64,000 nt of DNA, taken from assembly GCF_001625305.1 (NCBI RefSeq), contig NW_017804353.1, positions 4,564,685 to 4,628,684 on the forward strand, written 5' to 3'. The number at the start of each line of letters is the position of its first letter. Within the stretch, counting starts at the first letter, position 1. The notes under the pieces were generated by a model that saw only the letters and a program-made list of their open reading frames with translations, was not told the origin of the DNA and ran no database searches. Source of the DNA: Branchiostoma belcheri (taxonomy: Eukaryota > Chordata > Leptocardii > Amphioxiformes > Branchiostomatidae). The translations under genes were made by a program, and so were the position numbers. Shown here piece by piece: positions 63,301 to 64,000 of the stretch.

Positions 63301-63977
63301 TCTAAGAAGATGATATGAGTTTTTATATCAGCCTCCAAGGCTCTTAAGAACTTTGACTGTGTTGTAGGGCCTCCAAGGAATTGTGGGACCTCCGGGGCCT
63401 GCAGGGGACAGAGGCTCAGGAGGAGATCTTGGCAAACCTGGTCCTCCTGGACCTAAAGGCAGTCAGGGGCCAGATGTGAGTAGTGCCCTGGACATGTTGT
63501 ACACTACGTCAACTTTGTAGATTGCAGATGAATAGTGATTTTGTTCCTCTCCTTGGTGCTGAAATGCCATCTGACAACATCTGTGAGATTAAACTAGATT
63601 TTCACATCTAGTCTGACATTGAGTTTGTAAACCAGACTACTTTGTCATATATATAGACAACTAAAAGGCAAACAAATGGTACAACTACACAATAACTATT
63701 ATAGATAAGTACTTATAAAAACAGATCTGCAGATCTGAGATGTACCCTGGTTAAAAACTTGAAACTTGAGGTCAATGTGTTACAATGTAATATTATGGAG
63801 TTTTCTTCTTTCAATCCTAGCTCTTAAGATGACAGCACATGTATTTGGAATTCCTTGACTATGTTATGCTGTATTTGAACCAATGAGTGAATGGATATAA
63901 GTGTTTTTACTTGTTCACTGCAGGGTCCCGCAGGTCCACCTGGACAGCAGGGAGACCCAGGCATATACGGTGTAGCG
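12144..63977 (+). CDS. Fibrillar procollagen alpha chain, clade C (XXIV/XXVII)-like; 45 exons in window, 3' end missing
   Basis: Secreted extracellular-matrix chain expected to trimerise and form or decorate fibrils. Order of parts: signal peptide (residues 1 to about 23), TSPN/laminin-G-like domain (about 34-237), variable linker (238-364), repeat-rich segment from one 445-codon exon (365-809), then 657 residues of uninterrupted Gly-X-Y (810-1466) to the window edge. Exons join in frame: phases are 1, 2 and 2 for introns 1-3 and 0 for all later ones. Helix exons are 54, 45 or 108 nt and each starts with a whole Gly codon, the hallmark of fibrillar collagens. That separates it from FACITs, which also carry TSPN. 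TSPN wording such as [14 protein letters not shown] and DGLWHSFAV, helix tryptophans and the absence of a separate minor helix favour clade C over V/XI; I put this at about 0.65. The C-propeptide is not in the window. Confidence 0.93.
20732..20960 (+). mobile_element. MITE family A, copy 1 (intron 1)
   Basis: A 13-bp perfect terminal inverted repeat, GAGGGCCTGCAAG, lies at 20738-20750 and in inverted form at 20942-20954. The flanks are TTCTAT on both sides (20732-20737 and 20955-20960), a likely target-site duplication. The interior is rich in GATTACGAATTACG motifs. It matches the reverse complement of the element at 46545-46756 over almost its full length, including the string AAGTCTCAGAGCTGATTACG. 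It has no coding capacity, so it is a non-autonomous DNA element. Confidence 0.85.
23578..23627. repeat. GTA-rich microsatellite
   Basis: Imperfect GTA trinucleotide run with short breaks (GTAGTAGTAGTACCAGTAGT and so on) in intron 1. It creates a spurious Tyr-rich reading frame on the minus strand. Confidence 0.9.
25775..26025. mobile_element. TTAA-flanked, piggyBac-like MITE (intron 1)
   Basis: A 14-bp perfect terminal inverted repeat, CCCTTGTCCTGCTG, lies at 25781-25794 and inverted at 26008-26021. TTAA lies on each side (25775-25778, two bases from the left end, and 26022-26025 directly at the right end). TTAA targets and CCC ends are typical of the piggyBac superfamily. The element is about 241 bp and non-coding. 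A perfect 18-bp palindrome, GCGCGACATATGTCGCGC, sits just inside the left end (25796-25813). Confidence 0.7.
27742..27990 (+). mobile_element. Diverged MITE family A relative, partial (intron 1)
   Basis: Begins GGCCTGCATGCCCTTTTCC, close to the end of the intron-9 copy (GGCCTGCATACCCTTTTT), followed by CGTAAT-rich sequence and GGCC at corresponding places. Internally it repeats ATAGAGCATAATTGGCG and ATAGAGCGTAATTCGC with TTTTAATTCTACAT. I do not find a matching right end, so it is truncated or belongs to a sister family. Confidence 0.4.
29732..29879 (+). CDS. Collagen exon 2: first part of TSPN domain
   Basis: 148 nt with acceptor TTTACATCCAG and donor GTGAGT; enters in phase 1 and leaves in phase 2. 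It encodes [20 protein letters not shown], then a CDDVDC pair, then [14 protein letters not shown]. The LSAPT...FP.G block is the usual start of the TSPN beta-sandwich in fibrillar collagens. Two cysteines four residues apart occur here. The frame joins exon 1 exactly through a split Gly codon. Confidence 0.88.
30138..30296 (+). CDS. Collagen exon 3: TSPN domain
   Basis: 159 nt, acceptor CTCTTGCAG, donor CAG|GTAAGT; phase 2 at both ends. It encodes [20 protein letters not shown], then [19 protein letters not shown] and [12 protein letters not shown]. These fit the strands of a laminin-G-like fold. The pattern EFTI...N.F..I....RLQ...LSP...YT is, from memory, closer to collagen XXIV/XXVII than to V/XI. 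Confidence 0.88.
30915..31302 (+). mobile_element. LINE 3' end (C-terminal ORF2 tail plus 3' UTR)
   Basis: An open frame at 30925-31146 encodes the characteristic C-terminal tail of a non-LTR retrotransposon reverse-transcriptase protein: basic [20 protein letters not shown], then [17 protein letters not shown] and [11 protein letters not shown]. The LWNDLP...LR...FK..L pattern is widespread in CR1/L2-type elements. The stop is followed by about 150 bases of 3' UTR ending in TATAAATAAATAAAGTGAAA, a short simple-repeat tail as in these families. It is strongly 5'-truncated, with no reverse transcriptase core, and inserted in sense orientation in intron 3. Confidence 0.75.
31405..31456. repeat. 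CATA microsatellite
   Basis: Imperfect ACAT/CATA tetranucleotide run in intron 3, interrupted once by ACCATG and once by ACAC. Confidence 0.9.
32227..32419 (+). CDS. Collagen exon 4: TSPN domain
   Basis: 193 nt, acceptor TTTCTCCAG, donor GAG|GTAACC; phase 2 in, phase 0 out. It encodes [20 protein letters not shown], then [13 protein letters not shown], a [13 protein letters not shown] strand and EVPFE. The DG.WHSFA motif and the strand carrying a lone Cys are standard in TSPN domains of fibrillar collagens. From here on all introns are phase 0. Confidence 0.9.
38033..38132. repeat. (CCAT)n microsatellite, about 25 units
   Basis: Perfect CCAT/ATCC tetranucleotide run of about 100 bases, then a degenerate CTAT/CTAC tail to about 38160. 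It yields artefactual HPSI and MDGW reading frames on the two strands. Confidence 0.97.
39335..39385. repeat. (GT)n microsatellite
   Basis: About 17 TG units, one AC interruption, then about 8 more units, in intron 4. Confidence 0.95.
42128..42238 (+). CDS. Collagen exon 5: end of TSPN domain
   Basis: 111 nt (37 codons), acceptor CTTTCCAG, donor CTG|GTGGGA (weak at +4 to +6). It encodes [20 protein letters not shown] followed by [17 protein letters not shown]. The E/G-(S/D)IQQL.I strand and the closing Cys...Cys pair end the TSPN fold. The C...QNCKQD spacing resembles the YC....QQCRQAD of collagen XXIV as I remember it. Phase 0 at both ends. Confidence 0.85.
42239..43446 (+). other. Intron 5 (1.2 kb)
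   Basis: Nothing recognisable beyond poly-T near 42300 and ordinary AT-rich intron sequence. The acceptor is CTTTTGCAG. Confidence 0.75.
43447..43512 (+). CDS. Collagen exon 6: variable linker, Thr/Arg/Lys-rich
   Basis: 66 nt (22 codons), phase 0 at both ends, acceptor TTTTGCAG, donor AAG|GTAACA. It encodes [20 protein letters not shown] followed by TK. The basic RRPRKKTK stretch could be a proteolytic or heparin-binding patch (inference). Identification rests on good splice sites and exact frame continuity. Confidence 0.7.
43513..45144 (+). other. Intron 6 (1.6 kb)
   Basis: Holds an ATACA pentanucleotide microsatellite (43705-43742). I see nothing else recognisable. The acceptor is TTTTTGATCAG. 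Confidence 0.7.
43705..43742. repeat. (AATAC)n microsatellite
   Basis: About six AATAC units, the first two imperfect, in intron 6. Confidence 0.9.
45145..45195 (+). CDS. Collagen exon 7: variable linker
   Basis: 51 nt (17 codons) encoding [17 protein letters not shown], phase 0 at both ends, acceptor TTGATCAG, donor TTG|GTAAGA. Short phase-0 linker exons of this kind are usual after TSPN. A second AG (TCTCAG at 45172) lies inside the exon, but using it would break the frame. Confidence 0.65.
45561..45608 (+). CDS. Collagen exon 8: variable linker
   Basis: 48 nt (16 codons) encoding [16 protein letters not shown], phase 0 at both ends, acceptor TATATGTGCAG, donor ACG|GTAGGT. No motif beyond a possible N-glycosylation site, which depends on the next residue. 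Confidence 0.65.
45609..46452 (+). other. Intron 8 (0.8 kb)
   Basis: A TATATATATATATA run near 46081-46094 and poly-A near 46340. I see nothing else of note. Confidence 0.65.
46453..46509 (+). CDS. Collagen exon 9: variable linker
   Basis: 57 nt (19 codons) encoding [19 protein letters not shown], phase 0 at both ends, donor CAT|GTGAGT. The acceptor is GATCCACCAG at 46452. Another AG with a better pyrimidine tract (CATTCTAATTAG) lies at 46433, but using it gives 76 nt and breaks the phase-0 chain. The downstream choice is therefore preferred. Confidence 0.6.
46510..47163 (+). other. Intron 9 (0.65 kb)
   Basis: About a third of this intron is the MITE copy. The remainder is unremarkable. The acceptor is GAATCTACAG. 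Confidence 0.65.
46536..46765 (-). mobile_element. MITE family A, copy 2 (intron 9)
   Basis: Terminal inverted repeat GGGCCTGCAT, flanked by a perfect 9-bp direct repeat TCATCTATG (46536-46544 and 46757-46765), the target-site duplication. The body (46545-46756, about 212 bp) is the reverse complement of the intron-1 copy at 20738-20954, with scattered substitutions and long identical strings such as CGTAATCAGCTCTGAGACTT. It begins only about 35 bases after the exon 9 donor. Confidence 0.88.
47164..47322 (+). CDS. Collagen exon 10: 53-residue segment of the variable region
   Basis: 159 nt (53 codons), phase 0 at both ends, acceptor CTGAATCTACAG, strong donor GAG|GTAAGT. It begins [20 protein letters not shown], has an alternating hydrophobic stretch [20 protein letters not shown], and ends [10 protein letters not shown]. 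It carries one Cys. I do not recognise it as part of TSPN or any named domain. Support comes from the splice sites, frame and amino-acid-like composition. It might be alternatively spliced, as variable-region exons often are. Confidence 0.6.
47323..51044 (+). other. Intron 10 (3.7 kb)
   Basis: No further exon found. An AAC trinucleotide microsatellite (50960-50981) lies just before exon 11 and is read through by the long open frame, but it is intronic if the acceptor TTTCTCTCCCAAG at 51044 is used. Confidence 0.7.
50960..50981. repeat. (AAC)n microsatellite
   Basis: About seven AAC units in intron 10, 60 bases upstream of exon 11. Confidence 0.9.
51045..52379 (+). CDS. Collagen exon 11: giant 445-codon variable-region exon with internal repeats
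   Basis: 1,335 nt, open throughout, phase 0 at both ends. The acceptor is TTTCTCTCCCAAG and the donor GGG|GTGAGT, leading straight into the helix. Exon residues 1-75 are Thr/Asn-rich with N-glycosylation sequons (NYT, NTT, NQT, NGT). Residues 75-160 are acidic and carry FPAGQV twice. Residues 164-299 are two tandem 68-residue repeats (VLPNGT..G..PNG.LV...[11 protein letters not shown]). Residues 300-335 carry further GPDG units, 336-391 are eight heptads of type VGPDGYP, and the rest is a Pro/Gly-rich hinge ending PGARPG. It replaces the minor helix or acidic region of V/XI chains. Vertebrate clade C genes, to my knowledge, also use one large exon here. It has no known named domain that I can identify, and is likely extended, Tyr/Asp-rich and extracellular. 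Confidence 0.88.
51534..51941 (+). repeat. Two tandem 68-codon repeats inside exon 11
   Basis: Repeat 1 (51534-51737) starts [20 protein letters not shown]. Repeat 2 (51738-51941) starts [20 protein letters not shown]. They are in register over all 68 residues and agree at about three quarters of positions. Both keep VLPNGT, PNG, GSRV and GPDGNPI and end in EGPEG or EGPDG. At DNA level they are exactly 204 bp each. Confidence 0.95.
52050..52217 (+). repeat. Coding 21-bp minisatellite: eight heptads of type VGPDGYP
   Basis: Six consecutive VGPDGYP units, one VGPDASL and a final VGPDGYP, each 21 bp (for example GTTGGACCAGACGGGTATCC plus one base). Copies differ mostly at synonymous third positions. 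Each heptad is two collagen-like triplets (GPD, GYP) plus a Val spacer, so it cannot form a continuous triple helix. Confidence 0.97.
52380..53445 (+). other. Intron 11 (1.1 kb)
   Basis: Searched by eye for small Gly-X-Y exons; none found. Ordinary AT-rich intron. The acceptor is GTACATGTCCAG. Confidence 0.7.
53446..53499 (+). CDS. Collagen exon 12: helix residues 1-18
   Basis: 54 nt encoding [18 protein letters not shown], six Gly-X-Y triplets, phase 0, acceptor CATGTCCAG, donor AGG|GTAAGT. First exon of the major triple helix, directly after the giant exon. Confidence 0.95.
53769..53822 (+). CDS. Collagen exon 13: helix residues 19-36
   Basis: 54 nt encoding [18 protein letters not shown], phase 0, acceptor ATCCCCAG, donor CCG|GTGGGT. 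Strongly basic start. Confidence 0.95.
54059..54166 (+). CDS. Collagen exon 14: helix residues 37-72
   Basis: 108 nt, twelve triplets, from [15 protein letters not shown] to [12 protein letters not shown], phase 0, acceptor ATTTCACAG, donor GAG|GTGGGC. It contains GDPGER, resembling the GxOGER class of integrin-binding motifs. Confidence 0.95.
54167..54529 (+). other. Intron 14 (363 bp)
   Basis: Nothing recognisable; acceptor GTGCCCATAG. Confidence 0.6.
54530..54583 (+). CDS. Collagen exon 15: helix residues 73-90
   Basis: 54 nt encoding [18 protein letters not shown], phase 0, acceptor GCCCATAG, donor CAG|GTATGT. The KGHR cross-link motif often found near helix residue 87 in clade A/B chains is not present here. 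Confidence 0.95.
54762..54815 (+). CDS. Collagen exon 16: helix residues 91-108
   Basis: 54 nt encoding [18 protein letters not shown], phase 0, acceptor CTGTTTCAG, donor AAG|GTGAAA. Confidence 0.95.
54942..54986 (+). CDS. Collagen exon 17: helix residues 109-123
   Basis: 45 nt encoding [15 protein letters not shown], phase 0, acceptor AATCCTAAG, donor CCG|GTAAGG. First of a run of alternating 45- and 54-nt exons typical of fibrillar collagens. Confidence 0.95.
55123..55210. mobile_element. Foldback MITE in intron 17 (68-bp hairpin with 9-bp flanking repeat)
   Basis: A near-perfect hairpin: left arm AGCCTGGGTACCATCCGGAT plus TTT from 55131, right arm its exact reverse complement ending at 55198, with a loop of about 22 bases. 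The direct repeat AATGTGGTA flanks or overlaps the arms at 55123-55131 and 55202-55210, suggesting target-site duplication. It ends about 75 bases before the exon 18 acceptor. No coding capacity. Confidence 0.75.
55287..55340 (+). CDS. Collagen exon 18: helix residues 124-141
   Basis: 54 nt encoding [18 protein letters not shown], phase 0, acceptor CTTCCCCCCAG, donor CCA|GTAAGA. Confidence 0.95.
55626..55670 (+). CDS. Collagen exon 19: helix residues 142-156
   Basis: 45 nt encoding [15 protein letters not shown], phase 0, acceptor TGCTCTACAG, donor GGG|GTAAGG. Confidence 0.95.
55671..55985 (+). other. Intron 19 (315 bp)
   Basis: A short GTTT run near 55695-55710; otherwise unremarkable. Confidence 0.6.
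55986..56039 (+). CDS. Collagen exon 20: helix residues 157-174
   Basis: 54 nt encoding [18 protein letters not shown], phase 0, acceptor TCCCATTTAG, donor AAG|GTCTGG, which is atypical at +3 and +4 but keeps G at +5. Frame and exon size leave little doubt about the boundary. Confidence 0.92.
56040..56473 (+). other. Intron 20 (434 bp)
   Basis: Carries, in reverse orientation at 56416-56433, the 18-bp string whose forward copies lie in introns 36 and 44. Nothing else recognised. Confidence 0.6.
56474..56518 (+). CDS. Collagen exon 21: helix residues 175-189
   Basis: 45 nt encoding [15 protein letters not shown], phase 0, acceptor TTGCTGTGTAG, donor ACA|GTAAGT. Confidence 0.95.
56519..57009 (+). 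other. Intron 21 (491 bp)
   Basis: Short ATC/GAT trinucleotide runs near 56683-56698 and 56947-56963; otherwise AT-rich and unremarkable. Confidence 0.6.
57010..57063 (+). CDS. Collagen exon 22: helix residues 190-207
   Basis: 54 nt encoding [18 protein letters not shown], phase 0, acceptor ATTCTCTGTAG, donor GCG|GTAATT. Confidence 0.94.
57064..57488 (+). other. Intron 22 (425 bp)
   Basis: I see nothing recognisable in it; acceptor TTTTCTTCTAG. Confidence 0.6.
57489..57533 (+). CDS. Collagen exon 23: helix residues 208-222
   Basis: 45 nt encoding [15 protein letters not shown], phase 0, acceptor TTTTCTTCTAG, donor AGA|GTAAGA. Confidence 0.95.
57751..57804 (+). CDS. Collagen exon 24: helix residues 223-240
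   Basis: 54 nt encoding [18 protein letters not shown], phase 0, acceptor CTCCTATTTAG, donor AAG|GTAGGT. The only GHRG in the visible helix is here, near residue 230, without the preceding Lys. Confidence 0.95.
57957..58001 (+). CDS. Collagen exon 25: helix residues 241-255
   Basis: 45 nt encoding [15 protein letters not shown], phase 0, acceptor GTTCATTCCAG, donor CCA|GTAAGT. Cluster of basic residues (RGGKKGK). Confidence 0.95.
58120..58173 (+). CDS. Collagen exon 26: helix residues 256-273
   Basis: 54 nt encoding [18 protein letters not shown], phase 0, acceptor TTTCTCCACAG, donor AAG|GTAAAG. Confidence 0.95.
58371..58478 (+). CDS. Collagen exon 27: helix residues 274-309
   Basis: 108 nt, twelve triplets, from [15 protein letters not shown] to [12 protein letters not shown], phase 0, acceptor TTCTTTGCAG, donor CCG|GTAGGT. 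Confidence 0.95.
58724..58777 (+). CDS. Collagen exon 28: helix residues 310-327
   Basis: 54 nt encoding [18 protein letters not shown], phase 0, acceptor TTGCATTGCAG, donor AAG|GTACAT. Confidence 0.95.
58978..59031 (+). CDS. Collagen exon 29: helix residues 328-345
   Basis: 54 nt encoding [18 protein letters not shown], phase 0, acceptor CACTATTTCAG, donor AAG|GTAGGT. Very basic. Confidence 0.95.
59294..59338 (+). CDS. Collagen exon 30: helix residues 346-360
   Basis: 45 nt encoding [15 protein letters not shown], phase 0, acceptor AATCTTGCAG, donor AGG|GTAAGA. Confidence 0.95.
59480..59533 (+). CDS. Collagen exon 31: helix residues 361-378
   Basis: 54 nt encoding [18 protein letters not shown], phase 0, acceptor TTTTCTGTAG, donor AAG|GTTGAG. 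Confidence 0.94.
59710..59754 (+). CDS. Collagen exon 32: helix residues 379-393
   Basis: 45 nt encoding [15 protein letters not shown], phase 0, acceptor TTATTCTAAAG (weak -3 A), donor AAG|GTATGT. Confidence 0.94.
60018..60071 (+). CDS. Collagen exon 33: helix residues 394-411
   Basis: 54 nt encoding [18 protein letters not shown], phase 0, acceptor a long T run then CAG, donor ATT|GTAAGT. Confidence 0.95.
60193..60246 (+). CDS. Collagen exon 34: helix residues 412-429
   Basis: 54 nt encoding [18 protein letters not shown], phase 0, acceptor TTGTCCTGACAG, donor GTG|GTGAGT. Confidence 0.95.
60525..60578 (+). CDS. Collagen exon 35: helix residues 430-447
   Basis: 54 nt encoding [18 protein letters not shown], phase 0, acceptor TTGTTTTCAG, donor ATT|GTGAGT. 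Confidence 0.95.
60741..60794 (+). CDS. Collagen exon 36: helix residues 448-465
   Basis: 54 nt encoding [18 protein letters not shown], phase 0, acceptor AATTTTTGTAG, donor CCT|GTAAGT. It carries a Trp in the X position (GWP), rare in fibrillar helices. Confidence 0.95.
60915..61000 (+). repeat. Dispersed intronic repeat, copy in intron 36
   Basis: About 85 bases that align with 63513-63604 in intron 44, sharing CTCTCCTTGGTGCTGAAA exactly (60949-60966) and flanking words such as GCCATC, ACAACAT and TGTGAGA. It ends about 20 bases before the exon 37 acceptor. Family unknown. Confidence 0.8.
61020..61073 (+). CDS. Collagen exon 37: helix residues 466-483
   Basis: 54 nt encoding [18 protein letters not shown], phase 0, acceptor GTCATTTTCAG, donor CCT|GTGAGA. 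Confidence 0.95.
61274..61318 (+). CDS. Collagen exon 38: helix residues 484-498
   Basis: 45 nt encoding [15 protein letters not shown], phase 0, acceptor TCTTCCCTAG, donor TCA|GTACGT. A second GWP triplet. Confidence 0.95.
61319..62025 (+). other. Intron 38 (707 bp), mostly a MITE
   Basis: The largest intron within the visible helix. About 430 of its 707 bases are an inserted element (61390-61826). Confidence 0.8.
61390..61826. mobile_element. 431-bp MITE with 32-bp terminal inverted repeats
   Basis: The first 32 bases, starting GGCCACACCAAGTAAATTTT (61393), and the last 32 (to 61823) are perfect inverted copies. TGA flanks both sides (61390-61392 and 61824-61826), a possible 3-bp target-site duplication. 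The interior has no long open frame and includes a poly-A run, CGCGCGCGG and CGATTTGCGGCACTGTCG. Perfect arms suggest recent insertion. Superfamily not assigned. Confidence 0.9.
62026..62070 (+). CDS. Collagen exon 39: helix residues 499-513
   Basis: 45 nt encoding [15 protein letters not shown], phase 0, acceptor CCTTTTTCAG, donor CCA|GTAAGT. Confidence 0.95.
62071..62378 (+). other. Intron 39 (308 bp)
   Basis: I see nothing recognisable. Confidence 0.6.
62379..62432 (+). CDS. Collagen exon 40: helix residues 514-531
   Basis: 54 nt encoding [18 protein letters not shown], phase 0, acceptor GCCTCATCACAG, donor AAT|GTAAGT. Confidence 0.95.
62544..62597 (+). CDS. Collagen exon 41: helix residues 532-549
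   Basis: 54 nt encoding [18 protein letters not shown], phase 0, acceptor TTTTCTGCAG, donor GAA|GTAAGT. Confidence 0.95.
62830..62937 (+). CDS. Collagen exon 42: helix residues 550-585
   Basis: 108 nt, twelve triplets, from [15 protein letters not shown] to GAPGRVGQQ, phase 0, acceptor ATCTGTACAG, donor CAG|GTAGAC. Confidence 0.95.
63188..63241 (+). CDS. Collagen exon 43: helix residues 586-603
   Basis: 54 nt encoding [18 protein letters not shown], phase 0, acceptor GTTCCCACAG, donor ACG|GTAGGC. Confidence 0.95.
63368..63475 (+). CDS. Collagen exon 44: helix residues 604-639
   Basis: 108 nt, twelve triplets, from [15 protein letters not shown] to GPKGSQGPD, phase 0, acceptor CTGTGTTGTAG, donor GAT|GTGAGT. 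Confidence 0.95.
63476..63923 (+). other. Intron 44 (448 bp)
   Basis: Contains one copy of the dispersed intronic repeat (63513-63604). I see nothing else of note. Confidence 0.65.
63513..63604 (+). repeat. Dispersed intronic repeat, copy in intron 44
   Basis: Aligns with 60915-61000, sharing CTCTCCTTGGTGCTGAAA at 63547-63564 and about four fifths of the surrounding bases. A third occurrence of the 18-mer, inverted, is at 56416-56433. Confidence 0.8.
63924..63977 (+). CDS. Collagen exon 45: helix residues 640-657, last exon in window
   Basis: 54 nt encoding [18 protein letters not shown], phase 0, acceptor GTTCACTGCAG, donor GCG|GTGAGT. The helix is still uninterrupted here. If the helix is of usual fibrillar length (about 1,000 residues), roughly a third of it plus the C-propeptide lies past 64000. 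Confidence 0.95.
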
Positions 63978-64000
63978 GTGAGTTTTTGTGTACATTAACT

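Noticed and set aside
1-64000. CRISPR arrays, bacterial operons, LTR elements or viral relics
   Set aside because: No spaced direct repeats of CRISPR type, no prokaryotic gene layout, and no protease/integrase/capsid-like reading frames or long terminal repeats that I could recognise.

Overview
This is a eukaryotic window carrying the 5' two-thirds of one large plus-strand gene, a fibrillar procollagen alpha chain, which runs off the right edge. A lancelet (Branchiostoma) or similar invertebrate deuterostome is the best guess for the organism. The reasons are an invertebrate-style fibrillar collagen with an N-terminal thrombospondin-type (TSPN) domain, the very frequent ACATGTA motif, many short inverted-repeat (MITE-like) elements and moderate intron sizes. 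The species call is inference (about 0.6).

Layout. Positions 1-12044 hold no gene I can support: a 65-bp tandem repeat, a SINE-like relic, a foldback element, a CpG-rich patch near 3.2 kb that could be an upstream promoter or leader exon, and a minus-strand coding-like stretch near 9 kb that I do not recognise. The gene starts at ATG 12144 with a signal-peptide exon. A 17.5-kb first intron follows. Exons 2-5 (29732-42238) encode the TSPN/laminin-G-like domain. Small phase-0 exons 6-10 (43447-47322) form a variable linker. Exon 11 (51045-52379) is a single 1,335-nt exon of 445 codons, unlike any other exon here. It encodes a Pro/Gly/Asp/Asn-rich, repeat-bearing segment. Exons 12-45 (53446-63977) are 34 phase-0 exons of 54, 45 or 108 nt that together give 219 uninterrupted Gly-X-Y triplets (657 residues). 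The rest of the helix and the C-propeptide lie beyond the window. The part seen encodes about 1,466 residues.

Within the fibrillar collagens, the TSPN sequence, the lack of a separate minor triple helix, the giant variable-region exon and tryptophans in the helix point to the clade C (XXIV/XXVII) side more than to V/XI, but this is not settled. The most unusual part is exon 11: two tandem 68-residue repeats rich in PNG/GPDG turns are followed by eight tandem VGPDGYP-type heptads encoded by a near-identical 21-bp minisatellite. I know of no named domain matching this.

The introns carry several small non-autonomous DNA elements: two inverted copies of one family in introns 1 and 9, a TTAA-flanked element, a 431-bp element with 32-bp terminal inverted repeats, and a 68-bp foldback. 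They also hold one LINE 3' tail and many microsatellites.
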